Positions 48,623 through 60,216 of a stretch of 64,000 nucleotides of DNA are shown here, piece by piece. The translations under genes and the position numbers were made by a program. Positions within the stretch are counted from its first letter, which is position 1; each line of letters begins with the position of its first letter. Source of the stretch: Yamagishiella unicocca (taxonomy: Eukaryota; Chlorophyta; Chlorophyceae; Chlamydomonadales; Volvocaceae); assembly GCA_003116995.1 (NCBI GenBank), contig BDSL01000103.1, positions 62,001 to 126,000 on the forward strand, read 5' to 3'. The notes beneath the pieces are model-generated. The model was not told where the DNA came from. It searched no databases and was given only the letters and a program-made list of their open reading frames with translations.

Positions 48623-49423
48623 AAGCTAGGTTGCCGAAGGGTTTGGAGAATGTGGATTTGGGGGCGGAGCACGGTGGACCTGCCTAAGCCTGCCCATTCG
48701 CACTGCATTTCATGTGGGAAGTGATGCTGGTGTCGAGGGTAGCAGTAGGATATCATGGCAGGCCAACTCACGCGTCCTGGTAGGGACTGGTCAGTCATAG
48801 GGTGCCAGGTGCACGGTTGATCACGACTGGGCGCTGAGAGATTGCATGTATAAATAGTGTCTGAAATGGACATTGTGCGTCCCACGCCAGCGACATGTGC
48901 TGCTTTGCGTGTAGGGTTGTGGCATGCGGGACGGTGGGACCAGGGCGGAACTGACAGCAGCTGATCGCAAGCTGCCTGCTGAACTTATACGAACACTGAT
49001 CATGAAAGTGATGTCAACTGTAGGTGCATGTGCGTGACTATTGCTCCCTAACGCTGACATGTGAGCTTGTCGTAGTTGTCCGCGCGCTGGTATTCGCAAC
49101 CTGTTGTCCTGGCGAATATATTTAGGTTGAAACTAGGCGCCCATTTAATTGAGCGTGGAAGCAAACGAAATACAGTTCAGGAGGCATGACCTATGGTCGC
49201 GGTACCCCTGAATGGGCCTTATTTCGTCTGTAAGGCCGCGGGGCAACCATGCTGTTTTGCCAAATCTTCAGGGGCCGCTATATCCAATTCTCATTTTTAC
49301 ATAACGCAAGATACATTGCTGTAAATTCCACAAAGCGTCTATGGCTTCGAACTTATGACTTGCTACCGGTAGTTCAGGGGCCGGGGAGAGGCCGCCCTAA
49401 TCACCTCTGGCGACCCTAGCGTA
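48623..49423. other. MBL 3' UTR and SPATA17 upstream region
   Basis: TGTAA occurs at 49229-49233 and again at 49320-49324; the first would give a 3' UTR of about 0.6 kb. No other gene is seen. Confidence 0.45.
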
Positions 49424-52400
49424 ATGGCTGCACTAGCAAAACTTCAGCAAGTTCAGGCGCCGGAGCTTATAAGGGAGTACTTTTCGAAGTGCAGGTGCGG
49501 AGGAGAACCAGCAGAGTATCTTGTAGCATTTAACACTGAGATATAGCTGGACAATGCATATTATATTAGCTTTATCTGTTGGGACGCGGGGCTTCACTCG
49601 CTGTCTTGCTCGCAGGCTTGTCGAGGACCGGAGAACACTGGAGAATACAGCCGTCGTTACTATTCAGGCGTATGCTCGTGGCTTCCTTGTGCGGAGGCGA
49701 TTGCAACGATTAGCGTGAGTCTGTAGCACGTCTGCCGCGTAAGGCACGGACGCCAACCAACTGCTGACTTTCCTGGCGCGCAGATGGAGGGTTCTCACAA
49801 TACAAAGGTACTGGCGGGGCTATTTAGGCCGGTTGCGCGGCAACCTTGCCCTGGAGGTGTACAACCGGGCGCTGCGCAAGGCGTACTTCAATACCATGGC
49901 CACCGTTATCCAGCGGTGGTGGCGCGGTTTCTACAGCCGGAAACACATTCACGACTACTACGCACGAAAGCGGTACCTGCAGCAGGTTAAGGAGCGAAAT
50001 CACCATATTCGCGCAGAGCTCAACATGGAGGCAGAGCGGGCGATCATTATGCAGCGGCAGGTGCGTCTCTGCGCCCAACAAAGCTTCAGTGGCGCTGGAG
50101 GGATAGGAAACGCGGGGGGGCCCCGGCGATGGGGGTGAGAGGCCAACGGGTGATGTGAGTACGGCACACGGGCATACATATTCATACCAGCCTGACCCAT
50201 ATCAAAAAGGCTCACTGTGGTCCGTTGGCTGGCTATGGCATCCGACGCCCCAAGGATTTTGCCGTCCGACGTGTTGGACCCGCAGGAAGCGGAGGAGCGC
50301 GCCCGCAAGCTCTTTGCGGACAAGCTCAGCAAGCTCCACCACCTGGTGTCCACAGCCGTGCAGCCCGGCATATTCAATTCGCCGTACAGCATCGCCACGG
50401 GCAGCTTGCCCGTCATCATGGGGCTCTCGGTGGAGGAGCACCTCAAGTCGACGCTGAAGGCGCAGCTGGCGATGCAGGAGGCAGCGGGCGGCCCCAGTGT
50501 CGCCATCACGGGAGGCAGCCTGAACGGCAGCGGGAAGCTGCCGCCGCTGCGCGGTGGCAGCAAGGGGAAACTGCGATCTGGGTCGGGCGGGCGCAGCGGC
50601 AGCGGCACGCGGGGGCAGCGCATTGGCGACGCGCCCCTGTATCCCGCTACCGTGGAGGTGGCGGGGCGGACAGTGCCTGCGCGGCATACGCTCCGACAGA
50701 CTGCGGACTACGAAGCGGTGCATCGGGAGGCTTTGATGGAGGAGAAGGTCCACCGCGGGGAGGTAGGTGGGGGGGTGGCGAGGAAACGCGTAGAGCGACG
50801 CTGGAGGCAGAGAAACCGAAAGGCGGCTGGTGGATGGGTGCTGTGGGAAGGGGTTACCGGTGGGCGGATGGTGGCGTCTGTGCCGGATCGTGCATGGGGC
50901 CAAACCTCATGTGGGTCCAGTGGGCGGGACGATCGCACGGCGGAGCAGGCGAGAATGGCAGCGGTAGGGTGAGTTCGGTGGGGTTGGAGCGTTATGATGC
51001 GGCAGGATGCAGTCAGTGGGACATGGGGCTGGAAGTGCAGATAAACCCCTAGATCGGCACTCCAAATAACAAAGAGGGCAGGTATTAGTAAGGGGTTGGG
51101 GTAAAAAAGACCAGATCGTGGTTGAGGCGACCAGCTTTAGCCCAGGGCCAGGGAGGGTACTGCACAGACCAAGCAGACAAACAAGAACGCCGCATGGGGG
51201 GATGCCCGTCGCATACTGTGGGGCGGTGAAATGCTCTAGGAGAGTTCCTGTGCTCTGTCGCGACGCATGGCTGCTGCATCAGTATGAAGCAGCGCAGCAC
51301 GCGCACCAGCTGGGCTTGGGAGCTGCCTTTAGACGGCACGTTGCAATCAGGCCGTGCCCGTCCTGGCAAGCGGGTAGTCCTTGCGGCTCAATGCGGGTGG
51401 GCGGCTTTGCAGGCTCACCGCTGGCGCGCGGCTCCGCTAGGAAGGGTTCGCAGCAGCCGGGCTATGGGGGAAAATCTGCAGGAAGCGGACGCAGAGCGGA
51501 ACTGGTGGGAGAATAGAGGAAAGTACTGCCACGCTGTCCCTCGGGCGCTGTTGTGGTGTGCTTTGGAAATCTTCGGGCGCCAGAATGGCCCAGAACTGCG
51601 GATTCGACATTTTCGCGCTTCCTGGGGAACCGTTTGACCGGTCCCAGCAACGGCAGACGCGGCCGCAGCAGCAGCTGCTCGGACCTCGGGTTTGTCTACC
51701 CCGGCGTTCAGGCATTGGACTCCTGGCGGAGCGCATCCAGTTCTGGGTCGACACGAGGGCTCGCAAATACCTGCTGCGATTCCGCCATCGATTTAGGGCA
51801 GCAATCTCGTCTGTCATGGTTTTCTTTTGGTCTGCGCACGCGAGTGCCAATGTTCTAGCAAGGGACGAGGTCCGGAAACCGTGCGGTCACAGAGGCGAAC
51901 CCTACAAGCAATCGGACAGACCAGCAAAATACTATGCCTCAAAGGGACGTACCGGAATGAACGGCGTCGTCGAGAGCATTCGAGAATGAGGCCCATGAAC
52001 CAGTAGGCATAGAAGTGGACTCCGTCGGAGGGTATGCCACCAATCAGCATGGGTGCTTGACACTCCGAAGGCGAGTAGAGGCCTTGGGAGCCTCGAGATT
52101 CACAGCGCGGATGGAGGGACCCTGAACGACTCTGATTCACCTTTTCTCCCCTGCCTGCCACCTTTTCTCCCCTGTCCCCCACCTTTTCTCCCCTGCCCCT
52201 GTCCTTCCCATCCCCCCCGCAGATGCTGTCGCACCACCCGCAGGCCTTCACGACGGCCCTAAGCTCCGTGAAGGCGCCCTTCTTCGACCTGCAGACCAAC
52301 CGCAACCTAATTCCGTATGGGGACCCGTACGACCCAACGGTTGGGCTTCGTGGGCCACGCTTCACGCCTGAGCAGCAGGCTGTCAGCAAGACCGCCTTCA

Positions 52401-52459
52401 GCCGCTACATCAAGCGCCAACCCATTTTCGACAAGAACATGGCAGCGGAGGCGTACTAG
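49424..52459 (+). CDS. SPATA17: SPATA17-like IQ-motif protein
   Basis: SPATA17 homologues are IQ-motif proteins found in ciliated lineages and associated with the axoneme. Exons: 49424-49494, 49616-49714, 49784-50060, 50286-50762, 52223-52459; phases agree, 386 aa. Three IQ-like motifs lie in exons 2 and 3: VVTIQAYARGFLVRRRL, VLTIQRYWRGYLGRL and ATVIQRWWRGFYSRKHIHDY. KRYLQQVKERNHHIRAEL follows as in the family. Exon 4 has LSKLHHLVSTAVQPGIFNSP, matching the animal HYLLSTKQIPGIYNSPF block. The last exon has LIPYGDPYDP, then a conserved-looking end FSRYIKRQPIFDKNM. IQ motifs predict calmodulin binding. The 1.46-kb last intron is long for this window. Confidence 0.87.
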
Positions 52460-54264
52460 GGGCCGCACAGCCAGCGGCGGAGGGTTGACAAGCGGAGTTG
52501 TGCAGGCGGGAGCAATTAGTGGCAGGCTATGGGGGATTTGTGATCATGTACTAATAGGTCCTGCGTCGAGCCAGCGCGGGGTTCGCAGGACAGCGCATGC
52601 AGCCGCCTGGGAGCGGACGCTTCGACTTGCGCTGTGCAAGAGGCAGGAGTGGCGCTACCTGGCAGCCGAGTAGCAGCTGGCGGCAGCTGCTGGCACGACG
52701 CGGCTCCGTTCGCTGGTGCGCTCGTGACATGGCGGGAAGGGGCCCGCAGGGAGCCAGCCTGGTCCGTGTCCCAACAGTACTAGGGCGCGTAGTTGGGTGC
52801 TACATTCGGCGGAGGGCAAGCAAGTAGTACATGCTGAATTTGCTCCCGCCGTGATGGGCAGGGACTGTCGTGGCTGTGCAGGAGCTGTTGGGTGAAGCAG
52901 ATAGCGCTGAAGCCGGCCCGTCCCTGCCGTTGTCGAAAACGGGGCTGACCGTGCAAGTGCCGTACGGTACGGCACCAGCGCGGGGAAAGCCATGGGCCGC
53001 GAGAGGCGCAGCGTGAAGCGTAACTGCAGAAACTGCACTGTGGGCTGTCGGGCTGCCGGATGGCTAGCGCCGGCTGGCCGCGGCGTCAGGCACGCAACCT
53101 AGTCTCCTCTCTGTGTTGGCGCGGCCAGATCGCTGAACAGGAAGGTGCACCAGTGATAATGTAGGCGGTCAGCTATGGAAGTTGCGGCATGTTATGGGTG
53201 CATGTTACGGGTGTCGTGTGCTTGCTGACCCGTGGGCGCCGATGTTGCCGTCCTGCCTTGAGAGCTCGTTTACGTGTGCTTTCCCGTGAGTGATTTGTTG
53301 GGTCACTGTTGGGCGACTGCTGTAGGACGGGCCTTTCGAGCTGCTGCTGCACCCAGCGCAATGACGCACGCACGCCTGGGGTAGCCAGTATCGTATGCAA
53401 GGTGTTATGCAACCAGCACTGCAACAGCATGAGATTTTATGGCCGTGCGGAAATGACGTGAGACTCCGGAAGCTTGCGAGGCAGGGAGGTGCCTCGACTG
53501 AGCTGCGCACGTGTGGGTGCATGCGCGCGCCTTGGGCAGACATGCGGGGTGTTGAGTTGGAGGCGGCGAGAAAGCCCGTTTACACGACATAGGTGACGGA
53601 AGTGGGGGCCTCGTTGATATGATGCGCGCAGCCACCTCGGGCGGTATGTCTTCCCAGGCATGGATAGGCCTGCCGTGCACAATGGTCCGGTCTGCTGGTG
53701 TCCAGAATGGTGGTGGGAGGTTGGGAAAGGTTGGGGCATAATAACCTTCCAGGCGACATGGCCAAGGTGGCGCATTGCCGCGTCTTGCTATGATGCTGAT
53801 TGCAGAGCTAGCCACGAGATGCCTGAACTGGATTTCCTGTTGTTGCCCAATATGAGCTGCGGGCGTCACTTTGCTTAGTTCCACACCGATAATCGCCTGG
53901 GCTGATGTTAATGAGTAACCTCTGTCTCTTGGAGCGTTTTTCGCCACACGTGCAATACCAGCGTAGGTCGACGGCGCTGCGGTCCGTTTGATGTCCATCT
54001 CACGTGAAGAAAAGGTGCCCGCCCGATGCCTCCTGACCCCATCGTCGAGCCAGCCGTCCGTAGAGTGTCCAGATGGACTCGCACACGTAGTGGGCTGAGA
54101 TGCGTTTGTCGGAGGTACGGCTTGCCAGCTGCGAACTGCCACGTGGGTGTACCCTCCCCGGTCCAGCCGTGTTCGATCTAACCTTCTCTAGCAAGTCATT
54201 CAAAGGAGAACGTCACGTTGCATGCCGCCCACCGTTATAATTTGCTAGTCAGTCACCTTCCGTC
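52460..54264. other. SPATA17 3' region and retroelement flank, unrecognised ORF
   Basis: A 245-codon minus-strand frame (54142-53405) contains TFPNLPPPFWTPADRTIVHG and AWEDIPPEVAARIIS. I do not recognise it. It may be a fragment of a mobile element or chance in GC-rich DNA. No conserved motif is seen elsewhere. Confidence 0.3.
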
Positions 54265-56832
54265 ATGCGCGTCATAGACCATCTGTCACGACACACAGCG
54301 TGCTGTGCAGGGCAGGTGAGCCCACTGAAGACTGCAGCAGTCTCCCGGTCTCTCAACGTGCACGAGCGCAACTACATTTCGTACAAGGGTGAGATGCTCG
54401 CGGCCTGCTGGGCTATGCAGACACTGCGTCCGTACCTCCATGGTGTGCAGTTTACCCTCGTCACAGATCATGCCCCGTTGTTGTGGCTCATGGAGAACAG
54501 TAACGCTGGCAGTGTCGGCACGTACGCACGCTGGGCTCTCATCATGAGCCAGTACGACTTCGACATCTGCCACCGTCCTGGCTCGCTGCATCAGAACGCT
54601 GACGCTCTCAGCCGCATGCTGCCCGCTGACGACCGTGATGGCACGGGCTCCCGGATGGATGAGGAGTCAGACCCTGCGCCGCCGATGCCCAAACTTGTGC
54701 CCTACCCGAGAGTGCTCACCACCAGCATTGCGGCCAGCATCAGCGATACCATGCAGGTGTTGTTAACGGCTGCGCGGGGTCAGCATGATCGTCTGCACAC
54801 GGTATTGGCGACGGGCGTAGGAGGGGTGCTGCCGACAGCCGAGGAGCTGTTGGCATGCCACAATGGTGCAATTGGTGATGCGACGGAGGTGTGCCCACTG
54901 GAGCAGCCGTCACTGTCCGCCGTCGCCACCAAGGGGTTAATTCAGTTGGCCAATCGCCTGGCAAGGGAGCATCGAGTTGCACTGAACGCCTTGTCATGCG
55001 AGCCAGCACGAGCCCAGGTTGCCCGCGGGGCGGGCAGCCCGGACTTGGACGACCTCACCCTCTCCCTGAACACCAGCCTGGTGTCACATCACTTCCTGGA
55101 AAAGGCAGCTTCAGAGGGGATTGTGGTGGTGGAACACGGTCAGCATGCGTCAGGTCTTGAGGCCTGCCTCCGGGCAGGTTGGAGGGTGCGTGAGTACATG
55201 GTCATTGAGCCGCCGCCCGCGCCCGCTATCAAAACGCTGCGGCAGCGACTTCACAGCCTGGAGATCGACTATCCTGGGCAACTCATGACCATGGCCACCA
55301 AGAAGCCCTTCACGCAGCTGCCAGCCACTGGTCCCATCACGGAGGCCATGTTACGCAATTTGGGCGCCTGCAAAGCGCACCAGTGGTTGGTGGTGGGAGA
55401 CCTTGACTCGTTGGCCGCGCCGGGGGCGTCGGTGCTGATGAGCCTAGTCGGAGCCTTGCAGCGGCTGCAGCCCCGTTTGCTCCCCGGCTACCTTCTTCAG
55501 GTCAGTGGTGACACGACGGGGGACAGTGCTTTTGGCAATGGCGCTGTAGTAGATTTGGCGCGCCTTGGCAGGCACCAGCATCACCTCTGCACGGTCTACA
55601 CCAACTTAGCGGATGTGAATCGGCTTTCGCGTATGATCGACACGCAAACCTGGCAGCCTGCCGCCGGCACACTGGAGCAGTTGTTGCCGGGGCGCCTTCT
55701 TTCGCCAGTGGAGAGCCCATTTCCCCGTCCTTACCTCCAGTGCGACGTCCCGGGCCGGCGCCCGTTAGTGTTGCCACCAGGAGATGTCTTCAGCGTCATG
55801 CTGCCTGGCCCGGGGGGCCAGGCTCAGCTGGGGCTGCCGGGGGCAGCCACAGCAGGCATCGACGATGCGCTGCGGCGGCAGGTCATGGCCCGGGGGGTCT
55901 CGCTGCCTGCCGCCGCCCAAATCTTCGCCTTTGCTCAAGCCTTACAGCGTGCCTTCCTCACACCTCATCACATGGCGAATTTACGTCCACGCTACGCCAT
56001 TGAGCCCCCGGCCTTTCCGCAGGGGGGGGAAGTGTCTCTGGACTCAGCGGATAGGCCGGCAGCTTATCTGGCGATGGCGACGCGGGCAGCACCAGCTTTG
56101 GAGCATTGCACAGTGCTGCTCGCGGAGGTTGCAGCCACCACTGACCTCCAGCCGTCAGCGGAGCTCACGGACCCATGGGACGACACGCAGCTGCACCACC
56201 TACTATGGCACGGCAGTTTCAGCAAGGAGCTACCGTCGGATGAGCAGCGGCGGGTCAACAAGCGCGCTCGGTCGTACCGTGTAGCCGGGGCAACCCTGCA
56301 TCGCATCATGCCCAACGGCACCGCGCGTGAGGTGCCTGAGCCGGGTCGCCGCCGGGAGATCGTCGAGCAAACGCACAGCAAGCTGGGGCACTTCGGGGTG
56401 CGGCGCACTCTCGGACTCCTGCAGACGAGCTTCTGGTGGCCAGGTATGACCCGGGATGTCAGCAACGTTGTTGGCTCGTGCAAACTGTGTGACCAAGTGA
56501 ATGCGACCAGCAATGTGCGGCCAGAGGAGCTCCAACCGTTGCCTATACGGGGCCCCTTCTATCGTTGGGGTTGCGACTTGGCTGGTCCCTTCCCCACCAC
56601 GGCTAGAGGCAACACCATGGTCATGGTGTGCATTGAGCACTTCACCAAGCATGTGGAGCTCATAGCCCTACCGAACAAGACCGCCAATGAGACTGGCCGT
56701 GCATTCCTGGAGCGAGTGCTGTCACGGTTCTCAGCCCCAGCGGAGGTGGTCACTGATAGGGGCACTGAGTGGGAAGGCTGTTTCGCGGCGCTGTGTGAGC
56801 AGTGCCTCATCGATCATCGCCGCACCTCGCCT
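54265..56832 (+). pseudogene. retroelement Pol: RNase H, C5-MTase-like, integrase N half
   Basis: RNase H spans about 54334-54630: SRSLNVHERNYISYKGEMLA (Glu), TDHAPLLWL (Asp), NADALSRM (Asp); its first strand with the first Asp is missing. Residues about 270-520 (55070-55830) resemble a cytosine-C5 methyltransferase: VVVEHGQHASGLEACLRAGW fits motif I, followed by YPGQL, GYLLQVSGDT and DLARLGRHQHHL. The PCQ motif with its catalytic Cys is replaced by LDS in LVVGDLDSLAAPGA, and the ENV motif by LQV. The integrase starts with H-x4-H (HSKLGHFG) and C-x2-C (CKLC), then D in CDLAGPF and D in TDRGTEWEG. The frame is then broken by an insertion before the catalytic Glu. Confidence 0.78.
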
Positions 56833-56837
56833 GGGCA

Positions 56838-56969
56838 GGGGGGAGCCGCTGGCGCTGCGGGGGGGAGCCGCTGGCGCTGCGGGGGGGAGCCGCTGGCGCT
56901 GCGGGGGGGAGCCGCTGGCGCTGCGGGGGGGAGCCGCTGGCGCTGCGGGGGGGAGCCGCTGGCGCTGCG
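56838..56969. repeat. 22-bp minisatellite, six copies
   Basis: GAGCCGCTGGCGCTGCGGGG-type units start at 56843, 56865, 56887, 56909, 56931 and 56953. With a 22-bp period the frame shifts every unit, yet all three frames stay open. Confidence 0.95.
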
Positions 56970-57531
56970 GGATATGACTGTTCGGGTTGGGACGGCTGTG
57001 CAATTGGTCGAGTTCGCGGACGCCCGGCGGGCCGCGCATGAGAAATTTGTGCGCGAAGCGCTTGGGGGGACCGGGCCTGTCCTGCCAGCGGCCCTGAATG
57101 CCTTGCAGCAAGTGTTCCGGCGGCTCTGGTCTGGCATGAAGTGGGAGCCGGCCTATAAGGAGGGATGGTGGCGGTTGGCTGTGGATGGGATCCCCCTCCT
57201 CGGGAACTCTCATATGCGGACGGCAGCAGCAGCCCCTTGTGGGTGCGGTGTGCCGGCTGGAGAGTCTTCAGGGGCGGGTACCCCCCGCTTACACCACTTT
57301 TGGTTCTGCCCGGTGGCTCAAGCAGTGACTGCCCAACTTGAGACCCAGCTCGGTGCAGGGGTGACACGGGCGCAAGTTTGGTTGGTGCAAGCACCTATCG
57401 GGGTACAGTCCTGCGTCTGGGATGTAGTAGTCCTGGCGGCTATTACTGCCATGGAGGTGGGACGCCGTTTTATGGCCGCGGCCTTGAAAAGGGCGGGGGC
57501 TGGTGGTCCCGCCCCCTCTTACTCCGGGTAG
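56970..57531 (+). pseudogene. zinc-binding-like C-terminal fragment of a mobile-element ORF
   Basis: Reads on from the minisatellite to a stop at 57531. It contains WWRLAVDGIPLLGNSHMR, CGCG, then RLHHFWFCPVAQAV and VWLVQAPIGVQSCVWDVVVL. The C-x-C ... H-H ... C spacing resembles the zinc-binding segment that follows some non-LTR reverse transcriptases. I recall similar blocks in many unnamed volvocine proteins, but I cannot name the family. No start codon or reverse-transcriptase core is present in the insert, so it is a fragment. Confidence 0.55.
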
Positions 57532-58106
57532 TGGTCTTCTGGATCGCGCCGTTCGCCGTGGGGTGGTGGAGTTTTGGGCCCTTTTGAGGGGCTTTGCTGC
57601 GCTGGGGCTTCCCCAGAAAGGCTGGGATGCAGTGGGGCCTCGGCATCCTTTCTTGCGGGTTGTCGCCAATCGCCTTGTGTGCGGGGGACCGGCTGAGGTA
57701 CTGGTGGATTCCTGATCGGCTCGGGTTGTCTTGGGGAGCGGGGTTTCCCGTGCTTCATACTTTCTGGCTATATAGGCGTGTTGAGCCCTGCTAGGGGTCC
57801 GTGCCTTATGGGATGAGAGGTGGCGGGTTCCGATGTTTGCATCGTTGCGGCGCTTCACTGGTTCGTCGGGTGCTGGGCTGTTAGGTTGGTTGCTGGCCAG
57901 TTCCTGATAGGGGAGCCTCTAGTGCAAATTCCCCCTGGGGTGCTGGCTGCTGCTCTGTATGCCTACGGTCTGTCAACTTGGTGTTCTGGTGGTTTGCCTT
58001 TGTTTCGGTGCATGTCGGTATTTGTTTCCTCCGTCTTGTTCAGTGTCAGGCGATGCGCCCGATGGTTCTACCTCTTGGTCTGGAACCCACTGTAACCGTT
58101 ACAACA

Positions 58107-58661
58107 ACCTCGCCTAACCATCCCCAAGCCGATGGAGCATCGGAGCGGATAGTGCAGGTGTTGAAACGGTCACTCTGCAAGTCCTGTGTGGCTGAAGGCT
58201 CAGCGCGTAACTGGGATGACTACTTGCCCTGGCTGACTCTTGGCTACAACTTCTCGCCACAAGCCTCAACAGGTTTCTCGCCGTACGTGCTGCTCTACGG
58301 GGTGGAGCCAGTCGTACCGCCAGCCCTGCGTCAACGGTTCGAGGCGCCGTTGGATGTGGCACAGGAGGCGCACTTTCACCAATACCTCACACTGCGCGCT
58401 GAGGCGGTGCGCCACATGATGCCAGCTGCTGCGGGCAATCTCCTGATCGCCCAGCATCGCGACAAGCACCGGTATGCTCGGGTGCGCGCGGGCGGATATA
58501 AGCCGCGTTTCGGTCGTTATGAGCCAGGTGACTATGTGTATGTTGTGGAGCGCAACCGCCGTAGCACTCTTCAGGTTCCGACCAGGGAGAACGTCCTTCG
58601 TGTCATCGACGTCGGTGACGGCAGCAGGGGTGGCCACTTTGCGGGGTCGGTGCAGCACTGA
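58107..58661 (+). pseudogene. retroelement integrase C half
   Basis: Resumes the interrupted integrase: SPNHPQADGASERIVQVLKR, with the third catalytic residue (Glu of SER), then WDDYLPWLTLGYNFSPQAST, GFSPYVLLYG, and a basic C-terminal segment, YEPGDYVYVVERN, of the type that ends gypsy integrases. The frame runs off into an early stop at 58661 because of a frameshift near 58610; the natural continuation (VATLRGRCSTERKENVTNL) lies in another frame. Confidence 0.85.
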
Positions 58662-59958
58662 GCGCAAGGAGAATGTCACCAACCTCAGGCCGTGCCACCT
58701 TCCCGACTTAGACCCCATCGAGGACCCCAGGCTCGCAGTGCCGTCGCTGAACTTAGCATGCGAAGTCTGTGGGTTCCCGGATAAGGAGGAGGTCATGTTG
58801 CTCTGTGACGGGTGTGGCACTGGATGGCACACGCACTGCCTTAAGCCGCCGCTGAAAACTGTGCCAGCTGGCACCTGGGTCTGCCCGGAGTGCATCTCGT
58901 CAGGCATCACCGCGGAGCAGCTGTCGGTCAAACCCCTCCCGGAAGCTGCCATTCCCGCACCGCAGATTTTCCTCAGCGCTGATCAGCGACGCCGCTTGGC
59001 AGCGGCGTCGGCTCTGGACGGGCGGGCCGTACGACGTAAGTACACCGACCCGGTGATGCTGGAGGACTCTGTGCTCGGGGGAGAGGCTCATTTCCTGGGT
59101 CAGGATGCTCGACCCAAGGCCTACGAGGTGCGCTATACCGACGGCAGCACGGAGCGTATGTCACTGGCGGAGCTGCGCAAGCATCTGGCCCCTGAACCAG
59201 CAAAGGATCGGGGCCGGCGCAGCAGTCACACCGCTCTGGCAGTCAGCATGGAGTCGCTTCCGGACAAGTGGGACCTGGGTACAGTTGCGGGCGTGCGCGG
59301 GGCGCTTGCGAAGCTCATGCCGCACGGGGAGCCCTCAGCCAATCTGGTGGGGCGGTTGGTCAACCGCGTGCCAGCCAGGCCACTGTTCCTGCAACGAGCC
59401 GGCCAGGCCCACCCCAACCAACCTGAGTGTGTGTCAACAATCACCGCGGAGCTGGAACCGCTGCTGCAGGTGGTTGACTTTAGCAAGTGCACTGGGGTGC
59501 TGGATCCATGGAGTGGGACTGGGACTATAGCTCGCGTGTTTAAGCAGAAAGGGTACATGACGTACCGCAACGATGTGTTCGAGGGGCATGAAGCTGAGCA
59601 TCACGAGGATGCGCTGCAGCCTGGGTTTTATAGACGTGTGCAGGATGTGTGGAGTTATGACGCGATCGTAGCCTCACCGTGGTTTGCCATGCTAGATCTA
59701 GCTTTGCCACTCGCTGTTAGCTTTGCACCTGTGGTCGCATTTCACGTGCCTGGGCACTATGTCACGGACGCGCATGACGTGCGTCGCGGTTACCTGCAGT
59801 CGCTTGCCAAGGCTGGGCGCCTAGCACTCATCATGGGCTTGCCACGCGGGCGCATGGGCAAGAGGTGCATGTGGGTAATAGTGTTCGCGAGCCGCTGCCT
59901 TCGCAAGCAAATGCTCAGGACGAGCGAGGCTGTGGATGGACCGTGGGTGATGATGTAG
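58610..59958 (+). CDS. PHD finger plus Rossmann methyltransferase-like domain (retroelement)
   Basis: A C4HC3 PHD finger is complete at about 58760-58905: CEVCGFPDKEEVMLLCDGCG, WHTHCLKPP, TWVCPEC. PHD fingers usually read histone H3 tails. A short Tudor/chromo-like strand pair follows (AYEVRYTDGSTERM). The last 230 residues contain VLDPWSGTGTIARVF, a glycine-rich nucleotide-binding motif I, then IVASPWFAMLDLALPLA at the place of the (N/D)PP(Y/F) motif, PVVAFHVPGHYVTD and LPRGRMGKRCMWV. The fold suggests a methyltransferase, but SPW replaces the usual catalytic triplet, so activity is doubtful. Joined to Pol by a frameshift. The same last domain recurs at 62217-63023. Confidence 0.72.
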
Positions 59959-60202
59959 TGTTGTACTGGGTGTAGAGTGCGATCGGGGGGGCAGTTTGTT
60001 GCCCAGTCGTTGCGGGGCCCTGTTTTGTCGTTAGCTGTTTGCAGTTTCTGAGCCTTTGAGCTTGCGTGTTCTGGTTTGTGTGCTTGCCCTCCTGAGAGGA
60101 GTTCTGCAGTGACGAACCTGTTGGCCATTAGGCCCATATTAGGCCGTGAGACGGACCTGTGTGTTTGTGCTGTGCTACCTTAGAACAGCTTCCCCTAGGT
60201 TC
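59959..60202. other. retroelement 3' untranslated part
   Basis: Non-coding sequence between the methyltransferase-like ORF and the polypurine tract. No motif recognised. Confidence 0.5.
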
Positions 60203-60216
60203 CAGCTGGGGGGGGA
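60203..60216 (+). other. polypurine tract, first retroelement
   Basis: CAGCTGGGGGGGGAGTC starts at 60203. The same sequence stands at 63100 in the second element, so the two share a plus-strand primer site. Confidence 0.6.

Larger units (their letters stand above)
56833..58106 (+). mobile_element. element inserted into the integrase gene, 9-bp duplication
   Basis: ACCTCGCCT occurs at 56824-56832 and again at 58107-58115, and deleting one copy with the intervening DNA restores a continuous integrase. The right end (about 58040-58105) matches the terminus of the 6792-7504 element: CAGTGTCAGGCGATGCGCCC ... GTTACAAC. The left end does not show the expected inverted copy; it starts with a GC-rich 22-bp minisatellite. 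It is either a one-ended truncated copy or a family whose left end differs. Confidence 0.75.

Noticed and set aside
56731..57394. Minus-strand Pro/Ala/Ser-rich frames in the nested insertion
   Set aside because: Complement of the 22-bp minisatellite and of the plus-strand HHFW fragment; all frames are open there because of the repeat composition.
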